Source: Phoebastria nigripes (taxonomy: Eukaryota > Chordata > Aves > Procellariiformes > Diomedeidae). Taken from it: DNA of 64,000 nucleotides. The position numbers were made by a program, and so were the translations under genes. A model generated the notes under the pieces. The model did no database searches and had not been told where the DNA came from. It was given only the letters and a program-made list of their open reading frames with translations. This document shows, one piece after another, positions 8,401 to 21,523 of this stretch. How positions within the stretch are numbered: position 1 is the stretch's first letter; each line of letters opens with the position of its first letter. The stretch covers positions 1,890,372-1,954,371 of the forward strand of contig JAYKAV010003376.1 of assembly GCA_035582835.1 (NCBI GenBank), given 5' to 3'.

Positions 8401-11400
8401 AGCAGCGTAGGATGTCCAAGTAACTTTAAAGGCAAGGCACATTTTTCATTTTCTAAAGAATTTTGCGAAGAGGGGGGTAACGTTTCGATTCAACAAGTAC
8501 AATAGATTCAATCCTAATAAAAATAGTGTTTACTGGGAACCTGTACCTCACCTTAGCCTTTGCATTTGAGTTCGTTTAACCATTTGAGATAAAGTGAAGA
8601 TGTTGGGAGAAACAGATATTCGAAGACTGCTTGCTTGCTTTTCCCCCCTCAAATGATCAATCTTTACTTTCTAAAATACTGGAATATTTTAGGTGCAGGG
8701 GGCTTTTGTAGGTCACTAGCTTTACAGCAGGAAGAAGAAAGGAGGGAGAAAAGGTCTCAGTGTGTCAGAGGCAGTAATTGTCTAAAATTAGCCATCTAGA
8801 AAAGGCAGGAAAGGCTTGGAGGAAAGAGGAGGCACAAATATGTGAAACAGCACTGTGCTAGTNGGGGAGATAATGAGTGATAAATTTGAACTGGTGCAGT
8901 GGTGTGATGCCCATTAATTTCTCAGAACCTTGACTTTGCAGGTTTGTTACTCTGTTGTTCACACCTTTAATTATAACCAGTTTTGGATGATAGCTTGGGG
9001 CACTGAAGATGAGACCTTTTGTTTGTTGTTTACTTATTTAAATATTCAGACAGAGTTTGCAATAGCATTGGAACATCAGTGTTAAAAATGAAATACTTCC
9101 AGATGAGATTATAATAAGAACGCAGTTAATTTTTGCAACTACCTAACATTGTCTTACTTGTAGCGTTTATATTGCTTGCATAAGTTCATTAAGAACTAGC
9201 TCAGTAGAACCAGTGTTAGGTTGATCTTTATTTTCTGTCACTGTAATCTGTTTTCCCTAACAGTTTTGGAGTTCCTAATGCATTATAGCTGCTTTAGGGC
9301 CCCAAAAAGTAGGGAGGAAGCTGGGAGTCTGTCTTACCTATTGTTCTACCCTTGACTGTGTCTTATGTGAGGACTTTCACCTCAATGAAGAACAAAATCT
9401 GTAAAAGTCAGGAAATGCTGCGAATCAGTTAAGAATCGTTAATTAAATGGGACGAAAAGACAGAATATTAAGAAGAGAAAAATAACTAAAAAAAAAAAAG
9501 ATAGCTAAACCTTTGTGCGTCCTCTCTGGAAATGGTTTAGTTGCACAGTAAAATACAAGCCTGGCTTTGACAATATCTAGAGTCATGATGTATATAAAAT
9601 TCTGTAGTACGCCTTTGTTGCTAAGGCACACGCAATTGCGTCAGCGATGCTGTTGTGATGGGAAATTGTATGTCCTTGAACTCTGGAAAAAAAAACTTAG
9701 TTTCATTTATTTTATTCTTTTAATATTAAACTTTTTTATTGCTATAAAAGCTCTTATACATTACGGTTGGTATTTTTCCCAGTCTGGAGCTGCGCGCCAG
9801 TATTTTTCAGAATCAGGGTGGTAGTGTATTTGATGGCTTTTGAGCATTTAGAACTCTTGGAGGTAAAGGTGATATGATAATGTGTGTTTGTTTCAAAACA
9901 GACGCAAATGACTATGGGAGGTGATTCTGTCATTCGCAGTGCTTCAAGAAGGTTCCATGCGTAATGCGTCTCTGTCCACGTAAGTGATTTTCGGTGTTGG
10001 CAGAGGGCAGCGATGCCACTGGAGCCTTTCCAGTAGCATAAGTCCTTCAGATCCAGCCACTCCGCTGCGTACCTGGGTGCGTTCACNGAGCCGTGGAAGG
10101 AAAACCAAACAGCTCCCTCTGGTTTTCGCTTCCTGNGGGACGTTTGGTGAGAACGTCCCATCTGACCCTCCATGTAGAGACCAAAAGATTGCTGCTGGAG
10201 CAGGTAACTGCACTGNGCTTGGGCCCTGTGCATTGGCCTATGATTGCATGCGTGCTCGTTTTGGAGTAGCCGATTGTTTTCCCGAGCACTGGGAAGTATT
10301 TATTGCCAGGTTGAATGCTGTTGAAAAGCTTTTGTAGGGACATGAGGGATGAAGGAAGCTTGTCCTTCCTATTTTTCCTCCCCTTACTAATTTTTCGTTA
10401 TTGCATACTGGAAAACTAGCAAAGACAACAATACTCACAATTTATAATTTCAGGTAGATCTGACTCTTCTTGTAACGTTATTGCCCAGCAAGGATATAGA
10501 ATTCCAGGAACCGACTCCATCCCCTTGTCTCTCCCAGTACAGATCAGGACAGTTGCCAGAAGTCCATGTTTCTCCACTGCTATTAAAAGCAAAACTGATA
10601 TTTGTGACTTTGAAAATTAGTATTGCTAGACTAAACTTCCTCAGAAGATTTTGCATTGGGGATTTTTGTTTAATATGTGGATTAATTTAAACTCTTGATG
10701 TCTATGATGTGCTTAGGGTGTGTGGAAGTCAACCTGTTTATAGTAGTTCTGGTTTGAAAGGGTCGTAGTAAACCACACGGGCAAAATACTAATGAACCTT
10801 TTTACTGAGCTGAATGCTAATCTGGGGAGGAGGCCATGCCTTTTCTCAGTCCTTCTAAGCTGCCATGTAGACTCCTTATAGCATCAGCAATTTGATGTTA
10901 GATAATATAAAATTCATGACTCAACAGCATGAAATAACCCATGTTTAAGTCACTTCACTGTGTTGAAGTGTTAACTCATTCTGCATTTGGGATCAGAGAT
11001 ATTTGGGGGAATTTGGTGTTTTTTACTTGGTTGAAGGGTTTATAAATGTGCCTGTTAATTGTTGTACTTGTATTCGTCTCTTCTACTGGTCATCTTTTGA
11101 TCTTCGAATGATGGTCAGTGACTTTATGCTTTACTGGGTGCAGAAGAACTTGTGGGCAAAGACTCATCCTGTTATTTCTGTAGAGCAGAAGGCACAGTCA
11201 TGACACCATAGAAGTAATAATGCATGTAAACAAATGCTCCTTAAATAAAAATAGTTCTAATACTGTTCCCTGTATATCTTTGTTCCAAATGAAGTTACTG
11301 GCAGTAGATGAGTAGGGGGAAGTTGATTTTTAGCAGAAAGCATGAATGCTGGAAATTCTTCCTAATATGCGTGTGCCAGCTATACTGTGGCAATGTTGCT

Positions 11401-14225
11401 GTCGATTCCCTTCCTGTGAGAGCAGCTGTTCAGGGAATTAATCTCTGTGCTTGATGCAGAGGGTCCTGAAAAATTCAATGTGCGACTACAGTGGTGGCTG
11501 TGGCCATTTTTAGTGTGACCGTTGATGGGAACTAACTCCAGGATCTAGTACAGTAGCATATTGTTCTTTAGACTAACTGGGCCAGGACAAAATTATCATT
11601 CTGTATTTCGTGTGCTCTGTGAGAGATTCCGGAGTGTGCTTCAGAATTTGACATTGTGTTTGATAATTTATAGAGCACAGCTTATATTTAACTGTAGACA
11701 CGCTAATCCAGGGAAGAAGAGTAGTGTATTTTTAGAATCCTTTTTTTATTGTCTGTGCTTGTCATTACCCAACTACTGAAAGAAGCGTTCACAAATGTAG
11801 ATGCTCACTGGGGTAGAAATTGTTGAGTTTAATTTCCATCATCAGTCTTTGCTATATGCAAAAATGAATGTTATTTGTGTGATGTTCTTTGTGATTATCA
11901 AGAAGCTTTGCAGCCATACCTAGCCATTGCAGCTGCTGCAGGAGCCATGTTCTCCTCCAGCATTTTGACACCAGGCTGGACCAGGACACCTAGGCTGAAT
12001 GCCTCAGCGGTCAGGGATGCTTAGGTGACTATATTAGTTTTAATAACGACACGATGTCACTTCTGTCACCGAGTTCTCCTTCTTCGAGGTGAAACACATG
12101 GATGGAGTGGATCCAGCTCTAAGCTTAAAGAGTCTACCTATGACTGCTGAGTATTATAAGGGAAAGCTAGCCAATAGAAAGGGCAGTAACTTGGTTATTT
12201 TGACTTTATTAATACTCAAGTAAGCTGTTCTTAGGTGTTTAGGCTGTTAGGACACTTCTGCCTAGTAATCTCTAATAATGCTGCCATTTTTCCAGTTGCC
12301 TATTGACATCTAAGCAAAATGTAACGTATGGGTTTTGAGTCAGGACAGCCGGGGTGGNCTGGGTCCCACCCTGTCCCCAAGCCCCTGTATCTGAACAGAG
12401 GCCGAGGTCAGCAGGGCTCTTCTTGGGTGCATTAGCAGAATGGTGTTTTAACCAGGCNTATGTTATCCATGAGGTCTGCTCTTTTTTTTTTTAAGAGGAG
12501 TTTTGAAAGATTTTTAATTTCTTGGTGTTCAGGCTATATTCATTTATTTGAGTAAGAATTTGGTGAATTTGAATATGATTTCATTTGGAAATTTTAAGAG
12601 GCATCTTAGCAATTGTAATAAAGAGGGTGTTTGATTTGGCCTGTGGCATGTTTCCCTTCCTTAGTACAGAGATTAATAGAGTTTATGTCCAGGATAAACC
12701 ATTAGGATCTGTTCGCCTGACCTGTGACAGATACAAGCATATGTACTTGATATTTTGCCCTTTATTGATGAATATTATATTATTGATCTATGGTAATGGG
12801 TCTTTGAGCTTAGCATAGATGCTTTTATGCGTGAGATTTTTTTGAATTGAATTAAGTATTACTGAGATTTATCCCATACAGTACATTAAAACTTACTCTC
12901 ATTTAAGCCATTGTGTAGATACTTCTTTTGTGAGACCATCAGAGTAAACAGCTGCCTCTGCATATTGGAGGGTCATCTCTGATCATTTTTCCACCAGAAA
13001 TTTCTCAAGTCTTCAACTTTTATTATCTGTTTGACCTTTAGGATGGTGATGGTTGTATTACTTTGGAGTAATTCATTGTAACTTTGTCTACCATAGGTAT
13101 GTTACAGAAGCAAGAATGCCTATATTTCATGAAAAGATTATTTCCATGAGCAATATTAGTGTGGTACAGGGCTGTAGACTTACAGGTGAATTGTAGAAAA
13201 GATGTAAATTTCTTCTTTATTACTAATCCAGTTCAGTTTTAAGAGAAATACGCTGTTGCTTTGCAGTAAGCTAACATTTCTAATGATGGAGATGGAAACT
13301 ATGATGTTCAGTTAAGTCCTATTTTGGGGTCTCTCTCTCAGACCTGCAAGCCGCAGTATCCATAGAGATGTTGTTGCCAGCAGCTGAGATGTACACATGT
13401 TGATTAGTGTTTCCTAATTGCATTTACCAGTGTGTCTTCATTAAGGTCCTGTTGAGGAAAGAGCCTTAAAACATCTTGGTTGTGGTGTGTGTTTGCTAAG
13501 CCATCCATTCCTGCCTAACATAAGCCTGTCCTTGCATGAAAAATGCATGGGCAACATTTTCAGAAGAACAGCTTATGGTTTAGGAGCTGAAATCCTATTG
13601 CAGTGAACATTAATGAATCTTAAATTGCTTAAGGGCTTCTGAAAATTGTAGCTTTTGTTTCTAGAACTTCAGTAGAAATAACAACGGTAGGAGGTTGGAT
13701 GTTCCTAGGCTTCACAGAGAGCCTGCTCTGTCCTTGCTTTGCTTTGCCTTCTGGTGAGTAGACGTTTTTAGATTTCAGTGTGGCTTGTAATACAGCTTTC
13801 ACTGTCTAAACTCTAGGGTTGCAAATTATTCTAGATTATTTTCTTAAAGGGAAAAATGTAAAGTGGAATTGTGACAGGTCTACAGCAGCTGAAGACTTGC
13901 AGCTGTCTGCTGCTTACATGAACATGTACGCACCCGTGGGAATCTGTGCGTCAGTACACAGTGCAACATACATATTCCCAAGTCAGTAATATAATTCAGT
14001 TACAGATTGGTAATATATAACTCAGTAACACAGTCAGTAAACTAAACAAGTAGGTAGTGATTAAGGAAACAAAACTCTGAGCTAAAAATAAAATTCAGAA
14101 AGTAACCAAAAATATAAAAAGACTTTCTCAATTTCCTCTGCTTTCATTTCAGTGTATTTTTAGGCTGTACATCCTTTAGACTGAGGATCTGTCTTAGATG
14201 TTGATCTCTACCATGCTCTTGTAGG

Positions 14226-14240
14226 ATTATTATTATTATT
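14226..14240. repeat. Short ATT microsatellite
   Basis: Five ATT units in intron 1. It resembles the 5'UTR TTA repeat in composition but is much shorter. Confidence 0.7.
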
Positions 14241-17200
14241 ATCTGGTATCCAGGCTTTTGAGAAACCCTCTCCAATCTTTCAGGGTTTGCCTCATATATT
14301 TAATGGTTTTGGTGGTGTTTTCTTTTTTAATCACCCTGCTAGCACAGATTTTAAATATGGTTTTTGTTAATCACCATCTCTTTATCAAGAGGGACAAGGC
14401 AGGCACTGGGAGACCTCTTGCCTTTGTGGTATTTGCCTAATAAAATGCAGTCCGTGGAGAAAGAGGATGTTTTCATCAAATTTTGGCTTGGAGCATCAAT
14501 CAAAGATCTCATCTTATTGTTGAGATTGTTTGCTTTTTCAGACTCCTTTAGCTTTCATATGCATCTTGAAAGAACAACTAGTAGATCCAGATGAAAATCC
14601 AGGAGGGAATAGGGAGCAATCCAGAATGATGAAATAAATAAAATAAAGCCCTTGTAAAATTTGAGGTACAGAGTTGCCTGGTATGAATTTGGCAGAAGTA
14701 GAAGGGTGATTGAAAAGGAAATAGATGTTCCTTCAGAAGGCAGAGCCCAACCGTGTTGCCTTTGTTCCGGTTTAAAAACAGTACAGTCCTTTGAGCAGAG
14801 GCAGCTGGTGACCCCTGGGGACACGGGTGGGCAGGAGCCATTGATGGCCATGTCCCGGTGCAGAAGAAAGACACCTCCCTGCCACCGGCCTTTGTTACGG
14901 TCAGTGGTGTCTGGGACACAAGGGGTTGTAAGAGTTTAACCTGAGCTAATTGTGTAACCCATCTAATAGACTGGGGACACATCCATGTTCCTCTCTGGGT
15001 GTTTTCGANAATGGCTTTCTCCAAAGCTGTGGCCCAGCATGGCGTTTGAATGCTGTGAAATCAAGGCTGTGTTCTCCCATATCTTCATATATAAATTATG
15101 TTTAATGGCAGAAATGATTATAAGCGAATTCTGGTGAAAACAGTCAAAATAAAGAAGCGGATAGCTGGCTGGCTTTCTAGAAGTCAGTTTGTCTTAGTGA
15201 AAAGGATGACCCTGATATGGGGATAGTAGGAAACTTCTGTCCCCATCGCCTGCTATACTAGTTTTCCTCACTTACCGTTTCATTAGTGGTGTTGAGCACA
15301 TTTGTGGTAGACTTTCATAAGATGTTTGGAGAACACTGAAGAATAGAGCCAAACACCTCTGAGGTTTCAAACATGCATAGTTTCTCCATAGTCTTCACAA
15401 GAGGTGAAGAAGCCAGAAACAGCGATTGAAAATGAAGCCCAGTAGAAGTTCATAAAGAACCTCAAATACTGTGAGTTGAGGTTCTACATATGTTAGAGCT
15501 ATAACTATATTCTGTTTCTGGAAGAATGTTGTTTGTCCTTACAAATGTGCAGTGCAGCACTTTTATCGTGCTTCCCAGAAATCGCTGTGCATGGAGTGCT
15601 TGTCCATGCATCTACTCCCCAGTCTTGTGTGTTTCCTCTGGGCTTTGGGGAGTGCTGAGCTGTATGTATGCTAATTGTAGTTCTCCTCCTCCAATTTCCT
15701 ATCCCCAGAGTACCTGCAGGAAGAGTAAGAGACCATACAAAGTGTGTGATGCGATGCCTTTGTTCCTATCTTGTGTGTGGTTATTGGACATGTAGTTCTG
15801 AGAGTGGTTTCCTCTACTGATACCATAGTAGTTACTGATGTTGAAATGGTTGTGACTTATTTTGGTGTCTCCTTTTTTCCCCTCTCATTCCCTTTTGTCC
15901 TTGAAATCAAATGCAAAACTGTAGAATCCATACTTCACAGGAACAGAAAACACTTATCTGAAACTCTCTCCCTCTCAAAAAAAAAAGGCAATTTCGTGCA
16001 TCATTATGCTGTTTTGCTTTTTAAAAATTTTTTTAGGAGTGGTGACCTTAGCACTGGGCCAGGTTTGAGGATATGGTGTTGTGCTATGGAGCTGTCACAG
16101 CTTACTGTGTAACTTCAGCAGTTTGCCTAGATACTTTGCTCTGGTTTGATTTTTCCCTTCTGTAAAACTTAGAATAAAAATAACAGGTTTTGCCTTTCTG
16201 TTTTGTCACTGTGTTGGTACAGCGGCAGTCCCTGCCCTTACTACCCGTTTGTACAGCATCTAGCACAACTTGGTGCTGGTATCAGTTATATCCTTCAGGC
16301 ACTGCTGTGATAACAAGTAATATGCCAATAAACTTTGCATTCATTTCACTGCAGATTGGGGACAGAATATTTTGTTTTAGCATATTCATGCAAAAGCCTA
16401 TAATGGACTAGATCAGGATAAATTTAGCTATTAAAGAAAATAATTTTCTCCTTTATTTGAACTGAAGCTTGCCTCTTAAAATGAATGCAGTTGTTGTCTT
16501 CTCCATTTGGATCATTTGTGTGCTCTGTACAATTATTGTGGCACCCATAAATGTGAACTTCCTGAAAACGTTTGAACGCCATTTCAACCTGAGTTTCACT
16601 CTGAAACCAAGATTTTGTAAGACGACTGTATCCCTGCCACAGGAGCCAGAGAATGCTAGTTTTCTGAGCTGAGACTTTCAGCTATATCTATATTTAAAAT
16701 ACTAAATATGGCTTTTACTTGAAGGAAGGTAAAGATGGAGCATGTAGAAGTGCATATGAGTGGGGAGCATGTCAAAATATGGAGGGTTAGATAATGATTC
16801 GTTTCTGGGATATTGGGTTTGCCTCTAGGCAGATTTACTCAAAAGCTTCATCTTCCCCCTTTATTTCATGTTCATGATGTATTTATTAGGTAAATAATAG
16901 CAAAGTCTAGTTGTGCAGTACATAAGCTTTAATAAAAATGTAATTGACAGTGAAATTTGACAGTTGTGTTACAGAGCAGAAAATCTGTACTGGAGCTGCA
17001 CACAGAGTATCATTTGCCTCTCCTAAGGGCACTTTAGAAAGAAGCCCACCTCAAGTGCACGTGAGGTTCAGGTGCACCTACTTCTTGCTCTGGCTGGAGT
17101 TGTGGTTTTGAACAATGAATACTTAAAATCACTATTTTTTTTCACACACCTGTGGGAAGAAGACATGATCTGTCCTGAAGATTTTGATTCAGTGCCTCAT

Positions 17201-17774
17201 TCTGCAAAAATGTAGAGATGTGCTTAATCCCCCTGAAGTGAGTAGCAGTGGCTGCATCTGAAAGTGGGGTGGGGGCATGCAGCTGCTGGTCCAGGGCTGA
17301 GGGACCTGCTCTTGGATACCTTTGTATGTTCTAATCCACACCTATGGACTGACCTTCTGGCTTTGGCATGGCTATTCCTGTACAGATCAGCAGATGGGAG
17401 GGCTGTGGATGGATCAGTCGGGCAGCTCCTGTAAACTGGGGTTTTCCCACCTGCAGAAAAGTTCTTGTGGGACAGAGACTTGTGCTGTGCTGACTTCCAT
17501 TCAAAAGAGCAGATATGATGGGAGTTAAAGCCTGTTTCTCATTATAGAAGGAAAACCTTTGTGAGTCTACGTTTATTTTCTTTGAGAGGTTTTGTTTGTT
17601 TCTCCTTTTGTCATCGTTGTTCAGGAGACGGCTGTGGGACCTCTGCCATGGCACCATTTGTTTTCACTTGTAAAAGCAAACAACTTGCAATGCTAATTAA
17701 AGAGCTTTTTTAGATAAAGTAAGAGCTTTGCATTATTTATCTAAATTCTTTTTTATGGGAGAATGTTCTGAGTT

Positions 17775-17835
17775 TGTTCATTAATGAACACTTAGAAATA
17801 ATATAAAATTAGACCTCATGAATTCTTCATGAGGT
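17775..17835. other. Two close perfect palindromes in intron 1
   Basis: TGTTCATTAATGAACA (17775-17790) is a perfect 16-bp palindrome with a central ATTAAT. Only 22 bp further on, ACCTCATGAA (17813-17822) and TTCATGAGGT (17826-17835) form perfect 10-bp arms around a 3-nt spacer. The surroundings are AT-rich with several TAAT and TTAAT cores. Palindromes with TAAT cores can bind homeodomain dimers. That reading is an inference. Confidence 0.6.
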
Positions 17836-20800
17836 AATTTACCGTGATCATTTTCCTTGGCATTTAGGTGCTGTGAANGGTTCATTATTCATAGATAACT
17901 TTTTTGACTTCCGAGTCCTCCAAATGGATATGTCTCTGAATTCTCCAGTTTTTAGAATTTTTTTCAGATTCTGATTTTAGGAAAAATGTATGGGTATGTA
18001 TGTTTAGGTATGTTTAAAAACACTTCTCTTCAGTGCCTATAAATAACACTTATTCTTAAGATTCTTAGTTGTTATTGGGTTTTTTTCCATACATATCAAA
18101 TTAATTTCTGTATATTGTGGAATATGGGCAGTGGAGTATATGTAATTCAGATAACAAGAATGGGTGCTAATTATTTGCTGAATACAAGCTCCTTTCAGTG
18201 TACATATGTGACAGTCTTTCAGTTCAACATGTAGACCTTCTTTTAGACTGCTGAGAACAAATTTTGTAAATATAAAGCATGTNTATTTACGTTTATCGAG
18301 CCATTGGCTGTTGCTTATGCATGCAATAGGAAGATAAGACTGTCTTAGTCTGTGGGTAGTTTTCTAAATGATTCATTAACTGTGCTTTGTAATGGTAGAT
18401 GGATGTCACATATTTACTGTAATAACTGAAGATTAATGTCAGTTACTCTAGCTTGTTTAAGCATTGTAATAGTTGTGTTTATACATACAGGTATTCTTTG
18501 CATTATTGCTGGAGCTAATATTTCAGCAGGAATAAATTGAAATTAATTGAATTAATTGTAAAAACAAATATATGAAGATATGATAGAGAAGTATTTCTGA
18601 AACATCATTTGTAATACAGAAGTTGCTATAACGGATATTTGTCACTGATATTTTGTAGGAGGGGTTATACCAAGCCTTTTGGTAAGCAGTGTTTTGCAAA
18701 ATGCTGGCAAAGCTTATGCCCTCTTCCCCAGCAGCAAAGCATTTCTTTGTGAAATCTGTCAAACTAAAATACCTCGTACTTTGCTGATACATTACCATAC
18801 TGAGAAAAGTAGTACACCAAGAAGTCATTTTTAAAAGCAGTAGTCTGAAATACATCCAGAATTTGAAATATGGGTTGCCTTTAACTTACAAAATTGCAGT
18901 CTTTAAATTCTGTCACAGATAGTATTTTTTCAGTGTGTTAAAGATAGAATATTCAAATTATTGGTGGCTAAATTATCAATGTCTATCAACAGTAACTGCA
19001 ATTTATTCTTCTTTGAAGATACTGTTATCCTTTATATAGAACATGGTGTTGCAGTATTGGGAGTCTGGCAAGTTGTTGCCAAAAAAAAAAACCAAACCCA
19101 AAACAGAATGTCTCTTTATACCACTAGCATGTGAATGTCATCACACATGACGTTTGCACTGTAATATTTCAAGACCAGTAGTAGCTGCCTAAATTGGGTC
19201 AGAGAAGGTCTACAAAAGCATAGAGATGTTGCTAATTTTAAGTGGCATGTATAGAGGTGTAACACCAATCTTCAAGGGATAAGAGTATATTTTGTTTAAA
19301 AAAATTAACGTTGGGGTTAAGTCACTGTTGGATTTTCCACATTTATTTTGCCNGTATCCAAATAAGCCCTTGATGAGTTAGACAGACTTACAGCTGCCTC
19401 TAATATTTTTGTAGAAATGAATTACAGCCCAATACTTTCTTGTGTTTAAAAAAAGTTATTATCAGTAATTAAAACATAAAGTTAACTGTGTGCCCAGGAA
19501 ACTAGAGTATCTGTCAAAGATGTTCATATTGTGATACAGGTACTGAATTAAAAATCTAAATCTTAGTGTTGNGGATAGAAAAAACAGCAAATGGCATGTT
19601 GAAATCTATTCTTCGAATAAATCATGCTACTCTTATGTAATGTGCTGACTGATGTGGGATCAACAACTACTTAATATTAAATATAGTAATCGACAATAAA
19701 TGTCCCAGTGCATGCACACTGAACTCNTAACAGTGGATTTGAGCTTCAGACATGTAGGGGAGAGGACAGAGTGTTTGGAAAGGAGAGCTAGGACTTACCT
19801 TTTTGTTACCATTAATAATTTAAGTCTTTACTAATGATGTGAATCAGTTTGTACATCTAAAATAAGTAGTATTGCTTTGTGCCCATAAGAACTTTGAATG
19901 CAAGCTCTGGTACGTAACTGCTTTTGCACAGAAATCACTCTGTAAATGGAGACTTAAAATTATACAGTAAAATTACATCTGAAATACTTTATCAGGAATG
20001 TTTTTAATAATTCTTCAGCATTTCTCTCTATCCATTATCTCTTTTTTATATATATAGCAAATCGATTTTCAGTAACCTACAACTTTGCAATAGTTTGAAG
20101 GGTAAATAAGTGCCTTGATTTTCCTTTCTACTATGGAAAAGTCAGGAAAACCTAATTGGAGTTGAGTGAGAGTAACTAGGAAGAAAACCTGGCACCTGGT
20201 GCAACATTAGTTTATGCCAAGATGTTTTGATGAAGTATTATACGATGAAATCTACTTGTTAAAGAACAGAATTTTTACAGAGCAGCTTACTCTTAATGTT
20301 CTGAATGTTAAATATTTGAGTTGAATTCTGTTTATTTGCTTGGTGTGGAAGGTAAGCATGCTGAAAATGTAACTAAAAAGAGTTTGCAAAATGTGTAAGT
20401 ACGACACCAGCCAGTTTTGAATCTTGTTTTCTTTCACAGATTTTAAAAAATCCAGGGTTATTGTTTATTGTGGGGAACTATAGCTACCTTTTGTGTCTGT
20501 TGCTAATAATAGATGGTGTACCTTCCTCAGTGCATTGTGCTGAAGTCCTGATTCTGCTGTAACTGAAACCCGTGGTACGGTATTCCTGTCGGCTTTAGAA
20601 GGGCAGGATCAGTCCCTAAAATTGCAGTTTACCTTGTGGGTTTTTAATGTTGGAAAGGATATGGTCAGATGATTTAAATGCACATGGAAAGCAGCAGTTA
20701 ACCATATCAGCTGCTTCGCTCATCTTGTGACTATGTCTTATTGTCAGAACTGGAATTTTTTTCTCCCCGATTTTAATCAAGTTGATGCAGATACAGCATA

Positions 20801-20853
20801 TCTGAGCACACTGTGCTCAGCTGAAGCGCGTTAGCCTTGGGGTGCAAAACCCC

Positions 20854-20912
20854 GACCCCACAGCAGGCTGTTAGCAAAGCTTAGGGTTGGCATTGGTGTC
20901 TGCTGTGGGGTC
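20854..20912. other. 13-bp perfect inverted repeat (stem-loop)
   Basis: GACCCCACAGCAG at 20854-20866 is exactly complementary to CTGCTGTGGGGTC at 20900-20912, leaving a 33-nt loop. A G-T wobble and one further G-C pair can extend the stem inward. The arms are GC-rich in an AT-rich intron. It is too short for a typical microRNA precursor. It may be the remnant of an old repeat or a structured intronic element. Confidence 0.55.
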
Positions 20913-21465
20913 ATGGAGGTGCAGAGATCAAAGGATGATCTTNCAGCTGGAATCCCAAGCTAAACAGATTTAGCAGCATCTGAAGCATTTAGTAGTATGT
21001 ATGAGTAAACGCACGTATGAAATCAGATTGAAAAAAGGAAGTATGGCTGATACTGGGTAAAAGGGAANGTCTTGAAGGAAGAGTGTATGGGGCTGGTACA
21101 GCTTGACAGAGGATGTCAGCAGTGCTTCGTGCCACGTGGCTGGTAAAATTGGCAGGGGGATTCTGGTTTGGATGTGCCGGTTCCTTTCAAGAAGTTACTA
21201 TTTTTGTGAAGTTTATTTTCAAAATGATTCTGCTGTGTGGTTTAAGGCCTTTCTGTTAAGCATGATGTGGCAAGGTTTCTTTTTATTTAAAAATTGTTAA
21301 ACCAAGTAGCTATTCCTGGGCTTGATAATAAAAAATAATGGTAATTCAAAACTTATTTCCATTGATAAAAAAGAGGGTTATTTCCTAAATGAGGCATTAA
21401 ACTAACACTGAAGCATTTCAATTAAAAAAAATGCTAATGCAGATCTCCAATAGTACTGTTTTACC

Positions 21466-21480
21466 NNNNNNNNNNNNNNN
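21466..21480. other. Assembly gap (15 N)
   Basis: Run of 15 Ns directly in front of a poly-A tract, so the true length and content here are unknown. Confidence 0.95.

Positions 21481-21522
<42 letters not shown>
21481..21522 (+). repeat. Poly-A tract of 42 nt or more beside gap
   Basis: Forty-two consecutive A residues immediately after an N run, then CAACAAACC. CR1, the main avian LINE, has no poly-A tail, so this is either an expanded simple repeat or the tail of a retrocopy whose body is hidden or unrecognised. I see no retrocopy body upstream. Confidence 0.85.

Positions 21523-21523
<1 letters not shown>

Noticed and set aside
9754..10233. 159-residue minus-strand open frame
   Set aside because: It contains several unresolved residues from N bases, shows no motif and has competing open frames on both strands. 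Likely chance.
14578..15024. 148-residue minus-strand frame
   Set aside because: Overlaps other open frames on both strands and has no recognisable domain. It is embedded in intron 1.
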